Source: JAHEJX01 sp041605955 (GTDB lineage: Bacteria > Actinomycetota > Acidimicrobiia > Spongiisociales > UBA5794). From it: DNA of 64,000 nt. The translations under genes and the position numbers were made by a program. Of this stretch, positions 35,098 to 43,074 are shown piece after piece. The stretch covers positions 5,853-69,852 of the forward strand of contig JBFIXI010000013.1 of NCBI GenBank assembly GCA_041605955.1, read 5' to 3'. The notes beneath the pieces are model-generated. The model saw nothing but the letters and a program-made list of their open reading frames with translations, did not search any database and was not told the origin of the DNA. Every line of letters begins with the position of its first letter. The first letter of the stretch is position 1.

Positions 35098-35373
35098 CTA
35101 CCGCAACACCCGGCCATTGCGCACCGTGACCCCCTCGGCCCGCAACCGAGCCGCGTGGTCCGGCTCGTTCCCCGGCACCAGCCGTCCGCTGGCGGTCACC
35201 ACTCGCCACCAGGGCAAGCCGGGCGTCATCCGCAGGAGGTTGCCGACGGCTCGCGCCGCCCCCGGGTAACCCGCCTCGGCGGCCACTTCGCCGTAAGCCA
35301 TCACTTCGCCGGGCCGCAGCCGCTCCAGGACCGCGATCACGGCTGCGGTGAAGCCTGGGTCGTCCGTGTCCAT
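35098..35373 (-). CDS. Alkyltransferase-like (ATL) DNA-repair protein, MGMT family
   Basis: 91 residues of the O6-alkylguanine-DNA alkyltransferase fold: VLERLRPGEVMAYGEVAAEAG, then the helix-turn-helix RAVGNLLRMT. The active-site PCHRV of MGMT is PWWRVV here, so no alkyl acceptor cysteine exists; typical ATLs have PWHRV. ATLs bind alkylated bases and flag them for nucleotide excision repair. The TACGAT box 8 bases before the ATG fits a leaderless transcript, divergent from the epimerase gene. Confidence 0.83.
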   Translation of the reverse strand: MDTDDPGFTAAVIAVLERLRPGEVMAYGEVAAEAGYPGAARAVGNLLRMTPGLPWWRVVTASGRLVPGNEPDHAARLRAEGVTVRNGRVLR

Positions 35374-35381
35374 GCCGCCGG

Positions 35382-35387
35382 ATCGTA
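35382..35387 (-). promoter_or_regulatory. -10 box (TACGAT) of the ATL gene
   Basis: Reverse-strand TACGAT, 8 bases before ATG. Confidence 0.45.
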
Positions 35388-35415
35388 ACTGCGCGCAACG
35401 TGGGAGGGGGGTCGG

Positions 35416-35421
35416 TATCCT
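35416..35421 (+). promoter_or_regulatory. -10 box (TATCCT) of the epimerase gene
   Basis: TATCCT, 6 bases, ATG; only 28 bp separate it from the reverse promoter of the ATL gene. Confidence 0.5.
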
Positions 35422-35427
35422 CGACCC

Positions 35428-36369
35428 ATGAGGGTGTTCGTTGCGGGTGGTACCGGCGTAATCGGTGTCCCGCTCGTGCAACGTTTGCTCGCCGTCGGCC
35501 ACGATGTCGGGGTCTTGGCTCGCAGCCCCGGCTCGGCCGAGAGAGTGCGCCGGCTGGGAGCGGAACCGGTGGAAGGCGACGCGCTGAACGAGAGATCGTT
35601 GCAGTACGCGGTGCGGACTTACCGTCCCGAGGTAGTGATCAACCAACTGACTTCGCTTCCCCGCAACCTGCTGAATCTGTATGAAGGTATGCGCAGCGCC
35701 GAGCTGACCAACAGGTTGCGGTCGGAGTCGACTCCGGTCTTGGTGGAAGCAGCCGCCGCCGAGGGCGCCGAGCGAGTGATCACCCAATCGATCTCGTTCG
35801 CGCAGCAGCCCGGGCCCGGGGTGCGAAGCGAGGAAGATCCCCTCTATCTGGATGCACCGGGCGTGCACGGAGATGTGGTGCGGGCCCTAGCGGCCGCAGA
35901 GTCCGCGACCCTGGACACTGCCGGCGTCGAAGGCATCGTGCTGCGCTACGGCGCTTTCTATGGACGAGGTTCGTACTTCGCCGCCGGGGAGTCATACCCG
36001 CGTATGTTGGAGCGACGCGCCCTGCCGATCATCGGAGAGGGGCGGGGGATCTGGGCTCTGGTTCACATCGAAGATGCAGTCGACGCCACGATCACGGCGT
36101 TGCGCGCCGAATCCGGCGTGTTCAACATCACGGACGACGCGCCGGTTGCGGCGGCGGAGCTGCTCCCGTGGATGGCATATGCCCTCGGAACCAGCCAGCC
36201 CCGCCGCGTGTCCCGATCACTGTTCGGTTTTGGGCCTTTGACGATTCTGCGCTACCTCGTGGACGAACAACCGGAGGTGTCCACCAAACGAGCCCACTCG
36301 CGGCTGGGATGGGCGCCGCGGCATGAAGATTGGCGGCACAGCCTGGCGCGGGTGCTGCGCGGCGAATGA
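35428..36369 (+). CDS. NAD-dependent epimerase/dehydratase family protein (extended SDR)
   Basis: 313 residues. The N-terminal MRVFVAGGTGVIGVPLVQ holds the GxxGxxG Rossmann motif; VINQLTS and VLRYGAFYG follow the extended/atypical SDR pattern, and RRLGAEPVEGDALN the NAD(P) specificity region. The usual catalytic YxxxK is not obvious: QSISFAQQ and YLDAPGVHGDVVRALAA occupy that region, with His/Gly in place of Tyr/Lys spacing. Substrate unknown. It stands alone upstream of an ABC exporter operon. Confidence 0.8.
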   Translation: MRVFVAGGTGVIGVPLVQRLLAVGHDVGVLARSPGSAERVRRLGAEPVEGDALNERSLQYAVRTYRPEVVINQLTSLPRNLLNLYEGMRSAELTNRLRSESTPVLVEAAAAEGAERVITQSISFAQQPGPGVRSEEDPLYLDAPGVHGDVVRALAAAESATLDTAGVEGIVLRYGAFYGRGSYFAAGESYPRMLERRALPIIGEGRGIWALVHIEDAVDATITALRAESGVFNITDDAPVAAAELLPWMAYALGTSQPRRVSRSLFGFGPLTILRYLVDEQPEVSTKRAHSRLGWAPRHEDWRHSLARVLRGE

Positions 36370-36394
36370 GGATCGGTGGGGCCGCTCACATCTC

Positions 36395-36400
36395 TAGGCT
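36395..36400 (+). promoter_or_regulatory. -10 box (TAGGCT) of the ABC exporter operon
   Basis: TAGGCT, 6 bases, ATG; leaderless start of the three-gene operon. Confidence 0.5.
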
Positions 36401-36406
36401 GAGTTG

Positions 36407-37372
36407 ATGGCTCCTGCGGAATCCGCCCAGCTGAGCGGAGGGGCGGATGACGAGCTCCTCGTCCGAGCCCGCGGCCTGACGAAGAAGTTCGGGGACTTCA
36501 CCGCAGTCGACGCCGTCGACTTTGACATCCGCGCTGGTGAGGCCTTCGGCTTTCTCGGCCCCAACGGCGCCGGCAAGACTTCGACCATGCGGATGGTGGG
36601 GGCGGTATCGCCGATCACCGCCGGCGACCTGCGCGTATTCGGCCTCGATCCCGCGGCTGATGGCGCCAAGATCCGCGCTCGGCTGGGTGTCGTGCCCCAG
36701 CAGGACAATCTCGACGAGGAGATACCGGTCGACGAGAACCTGCTGATCTACGGTCGCTATTTCGGGATGGCGCGCGCCGAGCTGTGGCCGCGTATCGAAG
36801 AGTTGTTGGCGTTTGCCGAGCTGACAGACCGCCGTCACGACAAGGTCAGCGCCCTGTCGGGAGGCATGAAACGCCGCCTGACGATCGCGCGGGCCTTGAT
36901 CAACGAGCCCGATCTCCTGTTGCTCGACGAACCGACCACCGGGCTCGATCCGCAGGCTCGGCACCTGCTCTGGGATCGGCTCTACCGGCTCAAGCGCCAA
37001 GGAGTGACGTTGATCATCACCACTCACTTCATGGACGAGGCGGAGCAGCTGTGCGATCGGCTGGTGGTCATGGACAAGGGCAAGATCGTCGCCGCCGGCT
37101 CTCCCCGGTCGCTGATCGAGCGATACTCGACGAAAGAAGTCATCGAGATTCGCTTTCCCCTTGGGATTCAGGAGACTGTCGAGGACCAATTCGACGGATT
37201 GGCAAAACGAGTCGAGATCCTGCCAGACCGGATCTTGCTGTATACCGACAACGGCGACGAGGCGATTCGCCAAGTCCACGAACGCGGCTTCCAGCCTGAA
37301 TCCATGATGGATCGCCGCAGCACGCTCGAAGATGTCTTCTTGCGCCTCACCGGAAGATCGTTGATCGACTGA
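36407..37372 (+). CDS. ABC-2 type exporter, ATP-binding protein (NodI/DrrA-like)
   Basis: 321 residues. Walker A GPNGAGKTS, Q-loop VVPQQDNLD, signature ALSGGMKRRL, Walker B LLLLDEPTTGLDP and H-loop TTHFMDEA are complete; the C-terminal ~80 residues are the extra domain of DrrA/NodI-type ATPases. It energises the two permeases encoded downstream. Drug, lipid or saccharide export is possible; the substrate cannot be read from sequence. The stop overlaps the next start as TGATG. Confidence 0.92.
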   Translation: MAPAESAQLSGGADDELLVRARGLTKKFGDFTAVDAVDFDIRAGEAFGFLGPNGAGKTSTMRMVGAVSPITAGDLRVFGLDPAADGAKIRARLGVVPQQDNLDEEIPVDENLLIYGRYFGMARAELWPRIEELLAFAELTDRRHDKVSALSGGMKRRLTIARALINEPDLLLLDEPTTGLDPQARHLLWDRLYRLKRQGVTLIITTHFMDEAEQLCDRLVVMDKGKIVAAGSPRSLIERYSTKEVIEIRFPLGIQETVEDQFDGLAKRVEILPDRILLYTDNGDEAIRQVHERGFQPESMMDRRSTLEDVFLRLTGRSLID

Positions 37373-38151
37373 TGGCTGCGACCGAGACGCTGCGGGTCGT
37401 CGAGACGCACGCCAGGGCTTACAAGCGGATCTGGCGGGGCAGCGTCATCTCCACCTTCCTCAACCCCGTCCTGTATCTGGCGGCGATGGGGGTCGGCTTG
37501 GGCGTGCTCGTGGATGAGGGCTCGGGTCGCGATGCCCTGGTTGGCTTGGATTACCTCACTTTCCTGGCGCCGGGCTTGCTGGCTGCGTCTGCGATGTCGA
37601 CCGGGGCGATGGACGGTTCGTGGCCCGTGATGGCCGGGATCCGCTGGCAGCGCCACTACGAGGCGATCTTGTCGACTCCGGTTGCCGTCAGGGACCTCGT
37701 CGCCGGGCATCTGCTCTGGGTGGCGGTGCGACTGCTGATGATGTCGACGATCTTCAGCTTCGTGATGGTGCTGTTCGGCGCCACCGGAGTGATCGAGGCG
37801 GGGCGCGCGCTGTTGCCCGCAATCGTCACCGGTATGGCGTTCGCTGCGCCGGTGACCGCGTTCACGGCTCGTTCCGAGGATCATGTAGGCCTGACCAACC
37901 TGTTTCGGTTCGGGATCGTGCCGATGTTCCTGTTCTCGGGGACGTTCTTCCCGATCTCGCAGCTTCCCGGTTGGATGCAACCAGTGGCCCAGATCACCCC
38001 GCTGTGGCACGGGGTCGAGATGACGCGGGCCTGGGCCCTGGGGTTGACTCCCACCTTCGAACCGGGATTGCACATCGGATACCTGGTGCTCTGGACCGTT
38101 GCAGGTTGGATCGCCGCCAATCGGTTGCTCGAGAAGCGGATGATCAAATGA
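37372..38151 (+). CDS. ABC-2 type exporter, permease subunit 1 (NodJ-like)
   Basis: 259 residues with six hydrophobic segments and the ABC-2 permease signature region FSGTFFPISQLPGWMQPVAQ-like sequence (residues ~180-200), followed by PLWHGVEMTRA. Half of a heterodimeric channel with the next gene, to which it is coupled by ATGA. Confidence 0.9.
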   Translation: MAATETLRVVETHARAYKRIWRGSVISTFLNPVLYLAAMGVGLGVLVDEGSGRDALVGLDYLTFLAPGLLAASAMSTGAMDGSWPVMAGIRWQRHYEAILSTPVAVRDLVAGHLLWVAVRLLMMSTIFSFVMVLFGATGVIEAGRALLPAIVTGMAFAAPVTAFTARSEDHVGLTNLFRFGIVPMFLFSGTFFPISQLPGWMQPVAQITPLWHGVEMTRAWALGLTPTFEPGLHIGYLVLWTVAGWIAANRLLEKRMIK

Positions 38152-38960
38152 CCTCGGGCACCCTGACCCGTCGCATCGTGCCTCCGGTGCCGCTGGGGGG
38201 GCGCAACGCAGTGCGTGTCATCGAGCGCAACCTGCTGGTCTACCGACGCACGTGGATGGTCATATTCAGCGGCTTCTTCGAGCCGGTCTTCTATCTGTTC
38301 TCGATCGGAGTCGGGATCGGTCAGCTAGTCGGAGACGTCGCCACCGGAAGTGGTGCTCCCGTGAGCTACGCCGAGTTCGTTGCCCCGGGTTTGCTGGCCG
38401 CTTCGGCGATGAACGGCGCCGTCTTCGAATCGACCATGAACATCTTCTTCAAGCTCAAGTACGGCCGCATCTACGACGCCATGCTCGCCACTCCGTTGGC
38501 TCCCGGCGATGTCGCCATCGGTGAGATCGGGTGGTCACAGGTGCGGGGCGGCCTATATGCCGCCGGATTTCTCATAGTCATGCTCGTGGGCGGTCTGATG
38601 CCTTCGCTGTGGGGCTTGTTGGCGCTGCCGGGGGCACTGATCATCGGGTTCGGATTCGCCGGCGTCGGGATGGCGGTCACGACCTTCATGCGTTCTTGGC
38701 AGGATTTCGACATGGTCACTCTGGTGACGCTGCCGCTCTTCCTCTTCTCGGCAACCTTCTACCCGTTGAGCGTCTATCCGGGCTGGCTGCAGGTGGTAGC
38801 TCAATTCTCGCCGCTCTACCACGGCGTTGACCTGATCCGCGGGTTGACGCTCGGCATTCTCGATTGGAGTCTGTTGGGCCACGTTGCGTTCTTGCTGGGC
38901 ATGGGCTTCACCGGGCTGGCCATCGCGGCCCGCCGGGTCGAGAAGCTGCTGCTGAGCTAG
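38148..38960 (+). CDS. ABC-2 type exporter, permease subunit 2
   Basis: 270 residues; paralogue of subunit 1 with the same six-segment plan and the matching FSATFYPLSVYPGWLQ region and PLYHGVDLIRG. The ATG overlaps the upstream stop (ATGA). A frame open far upstream is only the antiparallel of subunit 1 coding sequence. Ends 1 base before the convergent methyltransferase. Confidence 0.9.
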   Translation: MTSGTLTRRIVPPVPLGGRNAVRVIERNLLVYRRTWMVIFSGFFEPVFYLFSIGVGIGQLVGDVATGSGAPVSYAEFVAPGLLAASAMNGAVFESTMNIFFKLKYGRIYDAMLATPLAPGDVAIGEIGWSQVRGGLYAAGFLIVMLVGGLMPSLWGLLALPGALIIGFGFAGVGMAVTTFMRSWQDFDMVTLVTLPLFLFSATFYPLSVYPGWLQVVAQFSPLYHGVDLIRGLTLGILDWSLLGHVAFLLGMGFTGLAIAARRVEKLLLS

Positions 38961-38961
38961 C

Positions 38962-39600
38962 TCACCGGGCGCGCAGCTCGAGCACCAGGCTGTGCAAACC
39001 GAGCTTGTCGCGGTTGTCGAGCGTGGTGAAGCGACTCGGCGCAAAGTCCGTGAACTCCAGCTTCCTGGCCTCAGCATCGTCGTAGAAGGCGAAGAAGCGG
39101 GGCGGATCGCACCAGTCGTCTTCCCAATGGCCTTCGCTGCTCTGGCCTCCCCACAGCGTGAGCAGCAGCGGTGCTCCGGGGACCAGCGCAGTGCGGATCG
39201 AGCTCAGCGCTTGGTTCAGCTGCCGCTTCGGAAAGTGGATGAGCGAGTTGATGGCATACGCCCCGTCGTAGGGCGGTCGATACACCTCATCGGTTATCGC
39301 CTCCAGCGCCGCCATGTCGGCGACGATGGCAGCCAATCCCCGCTGCCGGCATTTGGCGACGTTGGCCGGCGACAGATCGATCGCCAGCACGCTGAAACCC
39401 TTGTCCTCGAGAAAGGCCGCCGCCTGTCCGGTGCCGGCGCCCAATTCGATGAGGCGAGCGCCCGGCTTCAAGCGAGCAGACCATTCGTCGAGGACCTCGG
39501 CTCGCCAATTCAGTTGACGCTGGTCGCGGGCGGCGGCATCTCCGTCGTAGGCCTTGGCCAGCGCTGCCAAGCGGGCGCTGTCCGGCGGGATTTCAGTCAC
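38962..39600 (-). CDS. Class I SAM-dependent methyltransferase
   Basis: 212 residues. RLIELGAGTGQAAAFLE is SAM motif I, VLAIDLSPANV motif II and YDGAYAINSLIHFPK motif IV; the C-terminal half matches small-molecule methyltransferases of the Methyltransf_25 group. Substrate unknown. The GTG start overlaps the upp stop by GTGA, so it is translated from the upp transcript. Confidence 0.85.
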   Translation of the reverse strand: MTEIPPDSARLAALAKAYDGDAAARDQRQLNWRAEVLDEWSARLKPGARLIELGAGTGQAAAFLEDKGFSVLAIDLSPANVAKCRQRGLAAIVADMAALEAITDEVYRPPYDGAYAINSLIHFPKRQLNQALSSIRTALVPGAPLLLTLWGGQSSEGHWEDDWCDPPRFFAFYDDAEARKLEFTDFAPSRFTTLDNRDKLGLHSLVLELRAR

Positions 39601-40214
39601 ATCGTCCCGAACAGCCTGTCGCCCATGTCTCCCAAGCCGGGCACGATGTAGAACTTGTCGTTGAGCTGGCGATCGTGAGCGGCGGCGACGATGTGGACAT
39701 CCGGGTGGTCCTCGTACATGCGGGTCACGCCATTCGGCGATGTGACGACGCATAGTGCTGTGATGTCGGTCGCCCCCGACTCCTTGGCCTTGCCGCAGGC
39801 CCAAGACAGTGAGCCACCGGTGGCCAGCATGGGCTCGAGCACGAGGACGGAAGCTCCTCCCATCGGCGGCATCTTGGCGTAATACTCCTGTGGCTCGGCG
39901 GTCTCCTCGTCGCGTTGGACACCGGCGAACCCGACCTTGACATCCGGAATCAGCTCGAGCACCGCATCGAGCAAGCCGAGCCCCGCCCGCAGCACCGCGA
40001 CTGCCACGACGTCCCCGAGCGCGTAGCCGGCCGTCCTTTCGAGCGGCGTGTCGATCTCGTATTTGTGCAGCGGCACCCGGTTGGTGGCCTCCATGACCAG
40101 GGCGTACGTGAGCCGCTTGGCGGCGTTGCGGAAGTCCTGGGCATCGGTTGTTGCGTCGCGTAGCACCGTGAGTGAGTGACGAGCCAGCGGGTGATCGATC
40201 ACAGTGAGATTCAT
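39597..40214 (-). CDS. upp: Uracil phosphoribosyltransferase
   Basis: Converts uracil and PRPP to UMP. The 205 residues contain VLRAGLGLLDA, the PRPP loop LEPMLATGGSLSWA (relatives have DPML; Glu here is conservative) and the uracil-binding YIVPGLGDMGDRLFGT near the end. Normal length. Completes the salvage set with cdd, punA and deoA. Confidence 0.94.
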   Translation of the reverse strand: MNLTVIDHPLARHSLTVLRDATTDAQDFRNAAKRLTYALVMEATNRVPLHKYEIDTPLERTAGYALGDVVAVAVLRAGLGLLDAVLELIPDVKVGFAGVQRDEETAEPQEYYAKMPPMGGASVLVLEPMLATGGSLSWACGKAKESGATDITALCVVTSPNGVTRMYEDHPDVHIVAAAHDRQLNDKFYIVPGLGDMGDRLFGTM

Positions 40215-40321
40215 GGGCCTGGCGCCTCATCGGTCTGCCGGTTGTCGGTCTGCGGCGCACCGACTCCGCGCCGGTCCCGCATCGGGCGGAAAGCATAGTG
40301 AAGCAGAGTCCCGCCAGGGCA

Positions 40322-40327
40322 TAGACT
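40322..40327 (+). promoter_or_regulatory. -10 box (TAGACT) of leaderless ffh
   Basis: TAGACT, 8 bases, ATG. Confidence 0.5.
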
Positions 40328-40335
40328 GATGCTCG

Positions 40336-41673
40336 ATGTTCGATTCCCTCACTGACCGCCTCAGCGACGCGTTTGCCCGATTGCGCGGCAAGGGCCGTCT
40401 CACGGAAGCCGATATCGATGCCGCGCTGCGAGAAGTGCGGCTGGCCCTGCTCGCCGCCGACGTGAACGTCGGGGTGGCCAAGGCGCTGCTGGGGCGCGTC
40501 AAGGAGCGAGCTTTGGGAGCGGACGTGATGAAGAGCCTGACTCCCGGCCAGCAGGTCATCAAGATCGTCCACGAAGAGCTCAAGGTGACCCTTGGGGACG
40601 AGGCGCCGCTGGCGAAACCGAGCACACCTCCGTTGGTGATCCTGCTCGCCGGGTTGCAGGGCTCGGGCAAGACCACGTCTGCAGCCAAACTCGCCAAGCT
40701 TCTCAAATCGAGGGGTCGCCGGCCGTTGCTGGTGGCTGCCGACTTGCAACGACCGGCCGCCATCGACCAGCTGGAGACCCTCGGCGAGCGGGTAGGGGTG
40801 CCGGTATATGTCGACCGGAAGGCGAAGCCGAGTCGCCTGGTCAAGGCGGCGTTGAAGCAAGCCCGCAGCGACGGCAACAACGTCGTGATCATCGACACGG
40901 CCGGTCGGCTTCAAATCGACCGCGAGCTGATGAACGAGCTGGCGGCGGTCCGTAAGGCTGCCCAGCCGCACGAGGTGATTCTCACCCTCGATGCAATGAC
41001 GGGCCAAGAGGCCGTGAACGTTACCAAGGGTTTTCTCGAGTACACCGAGCTGACGGGTTTGCTGCTGACGAAGCTCGACGGCGACGCCAGGGGCGGGGCC
41101 GCCATCTCGGCACGTGAGGTCACGGGGCAGCCGATCAAGTTCGTGGGTATCGGCGAGGGACTCGATGATCTCGACGTATTCCATCCTGACCGCATGGCCG
41201 ACCGGATCCTCGGCATGGGCGATGTGATGACCCTCATCGAGAAGGCCGAGGCGGCCTTCGACGAAGAACAGGCAGTGGCGGCCGCCGAGAAGCTGCGGAC
41301 CGCCACCTTCGACCTGGAGGACTTCCTCGACCAGTTCCAGCAGATCCGCAAGATGGGACCCCTACAACAACTGGTTAAGATGCTGCCCGGCGCAGGGGAC
41401 GCTCTGCGAGACGTCGAGGTCGACGACAAGGACCTCGGCAGGGTCGAGGCGATCATCCGATCCATGACCCCCGATGAGCGTCACAACCCAAAGCTGATCA
41501 ATGGGAGCCGCAAGCGGCGCATCGCCGCCGGTTCCGGAACACGCCCACAGGATGTCAATCAGGTCCTGAAGCAGTTCGCAGAAGCGCAGAAGATGATGAA
41601 GGCCATCTCCAGCGGCAAGAGCCCGATTCCCGGGCTCTCACTGCCGGGGATGGGACGCAGCAAGAAGAGGTGA
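40336..41673 (+). CDS. ffh: Signal recognition particle protein Ffh
   Basis: 445-residue SRP54 GTPase. N domain, then GLQGSGKTT (G1), DLQRPAAIDQL, DTAGRLQID, TKLDGDARGG and the closing FVGIGEGLDDLDVF; the M domain holds a methionine-rich C-terminus (QKMMKAISSGK) and the RNA-binding GSRKRRIAAGSG. Partner of FtsY. First gene of the ffh-rpsP-khpA-rimM operon. Confidence 0.96.
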   Translation: MFDSLTDRLSDAFARLRGKGRLTEADIDAALREVRLALLAADVNVGVAKALLGRVKERALGADVMKSLTPGQQVIKIVHEELKVTLGDEAPLAKPSTPPLVILLAGLQGSGKTTSAAKLAKLLKSRGRRPLLVAADLQRPAAIDQLETLGERVGVPVYVDRKAKPSRLVKAALKQARSDGNNVVIIDTAGRLQIDRELMNELAAVRKAAQPHEVILTLDAMTGQEAVNVTKGFLEYTELTGLLLTKLDGDARGGAAISAREVTGQPIKFVGIGEGLDDLDVFHPDRMADRILGMGDVMTLIEKAEAAFDEEQAVAAAEKLRTATFDLEDFLDQFQQIRKMGPLQQLVKMLPGAGDALRDVEVDDKDLGRVEAIIRSMTPDERHNPKLINGSRKRRIAAGSGTRPQDVNQVLKQFAEAQKMMKAISSGKSPIPGLSLPGMGRSKKR

Positions 41674-41678
41674 AGTAG

Positions 41679-42212
41679 ATGGCCGTAAAGATCCGCCTGA
41701 CGCGGATGGGCAAGAAGAAGCAGCCCAGCTACCGCGTGGTGGTGATGGATTCGCGCAAGCCTCGCGACGGCGCGTACATCGAGCAGATTGGTCGTTACGA
41801 CCCTCGCCAGGATCCGTCGCTGGTCGAGATAGACAACGATCGAGCTCTCGACTGGCTCAACAAGGGCGCCCAGCCAACCGACCGGGCCCGCAAGTTACTC
41901 GAGATATCAGGTGCGTGGACCCGATTCCGCGTATCGAAGGGAGACATCCACACGGTCGAGGCGCGGCCCGAGGTAGCCGCCGCACCCGAACCGATCCCTG
42001 CCGCCGCCGAACCGCCGGAAACCGAGGCGGCCGCGGCAGCAGCCACCGAGCTTCCTGCAGGCGAAGCGGCAGCTGAGGCTGAGATGGCTGAGGCTGGGAC
42101 GGCTGAGGCTGGGTCGGCTGAGGCTGGGCCGGCTGAGGCTGGGTCCCCGGAGAGTGGGGCCCTTGAGAGTGGGGCCCTTGAGACTGAGAACCCTGAGGAG
42201 GCGACTCCGTGA
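41679..42212 (+). CDS. rpsP: Small ribosomal subunit protein bS16 with long acidic repeat tail
   Basis: The first ~95 residues are ordinary bS16 (MAVKIRLTRMGKKKQPSYRV, IEQIGRYDPR). The protein is 177 residues, twice the usual length: residues ~100-177 are an Ala/Glu/Pro/Gly-rich low-complexity tail with AEAGx repeats. Extended acidic S16 tails occur in actinobacteria, but the repeat part here is expanded. GTGA overlap with khpA. Confidence 0.95.
   Translation: MAVKIRLTRMGKKKQPSYRVVVMDSRKPRDGAYIEQIGRYDPRQDPSLVEIDNDRALDWLNKGAQPTDRARKLLEISGAWTRFRVSKGDIHTVEARPEVAAAPEPIPAAAEPPETEAAAAAATELPAGEAAAEAEMAEAGTAEAGSAEAGPAEAGSPESGALESGALETENPEEATP
42086..42188 (+). repeat. 15-bp tandem repeats inside rpsP
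   Basis: Four units of GGCTGAGGCTGGGNC (42086-42145), then two of GAGAGTGGGGCCCTT (42150-42179) and a partial third. The 15-base period keeps the frame and encodes five-residue AEAGx and ESGAL repeats, so copy number can change without frameshift. Confidence 0.9.
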
Positions 42213-42457
42213 GTGGCGAGATCGTCGACAGAGTGGTCAACTACGTGGTCACCAACATCGTCGACAACCCGGATGATGTCCAGATCGAGATTGTCGACGA
42301 GGGCGACGACAGCGTCGCAGCCGAGGTGCGGACGGCCAAGTCCGACATGGGTCGGGTCATCGGTCGCCGCGGCCGAGTGGCCAAAGCGATTCGCACTGTC
42401 GCCCGGGCGGCCGGCGACGAGGAGGGCCTCGACGTCCAGGTCGAGTTCCTCGACTGA
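42209..42457 (+). CDS. khpA: KH-domain RNA-binding protein KhpA
   Basis: 82 residues: one KH domain with the GRVIGRRGRVAKAIRT loop (GxxG), preceded by DSVAAEVRTAKSDM. It pairs with KhpB in other bacteria and affects cell elongation and RNA binding. Located between rpsP and rimM as usual. The GTG start overlaps the rpsP stop. Confidence 0.93.
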   Translation: MSGEIVDRVVNYVVTNIVDNPDDVQIEIVDEGDDSVAAEVRTAKSDMGRVIGRRGRVAKAIRTVARAAGDEEGLDVQVEFLD

Positions 42458-42467
42458 ACACGCTGCG

Positions 42468-42986
42468 GTGGCAACGCCCGCCGAGAGAATCCCCGTCGGA
42501 TATGTCCGCAGAGCTCACGGGCTGCGCGGCGAGGTGCTCGTCCGCCTCCAGTCGGACGATCCGAACCGGTTCAGAGTAGGTGCATCGTTTCTCACCGATG
42601 AGGAGCCGCCCCGCACGCTGACCGTGGCCGATGTCCGGGAGCACAACGAGGGCTTGTTGCTGCGGTTCGTAGAGATCGCCGACCGCAACACCGCGGAAGC
42701 TCTACGCGGCGTGAGCCTGACGATCTCGCCCGAAGAACGCCGCGACCTCGAGGCCGACGAGTTCTGGCCCGAGGACCTGCAGGGCCTGCCCGTGTTCGAT
42801 GCTGCGGGCAATCAGCTAGGCACGGTCTCGGCCGTGACCACGGGCGGGGCGCAAGATCGGCTTACCGTAGTGACGCCTGGGTCGAGCACGGTCGAAGTGC
42901 CATTCGTTGCGGCGATCGTCTACAAAGTAGACCTCGCACTCGGTCGCATCGAGATGGACCCGCCTCCCGGGCTCTTTTCCGATTAG
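42468..42986 (+). CDS. rimM: 16S rRNA maturation factor RimM
   Basis: 172 residues: IPVGYVRRAHGLRGEVLVRL (RimM N-terminal barrel) and the PRC-barrel PEDLQGLPVFDAAGNQLGTV. It binds bS16 during 30S assembly. The GTG start is the first in-frame start after khpA; no ATG is available. trmD and rplS, which usually follow, are absent: the BTAD-effector locus begins 88 bp later. Confidence 0.93.
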   Translation: MATPAERIPVGYVRRAHGLRGEVLVRLQSDDPNRFRVGASFLTDEEPPRTLTVADVREHNEGLLLRFVEIADRNTAEALRGVSLTISPEERRDLEADEFWPEDLQGLPVFDAAGNQLGTVSAVTTGGAQDRLTVVTPGSSTVEVPFVAAIVYKVDLALGRIEMDPPPGLFSD

Positions 42987-43024
42987 CGGCCAGCATCTTT
43001 CTCCCAATCGGCTAATGCCCCAGA

Positions 43025-43030
43025 TAGTCT
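43025..43030 (+). promoter_or_regulatory. -10 box (TAGTCT) of the BTAD regulator
   Basis: TAGTCT, then a ~38-base leader with a strong GAGGAGGGGGGAG before the ATG. Confidence 0.45.
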
Positions 43031-43074
43031 TGGGACCAGTCCTCTGAACCGAGGTACGAGGAGGGGGGAGCCGG

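Noticed and set aside
38962..41184. 740-residue reverse ORF running through upp and into ffh
   Set aside because: Only its last 212 residues (the methyltransferase) are real; the rest is out-of-frame sequence of upp and antisense of ffh, and the GTG at 39600 is a proper coupled start.
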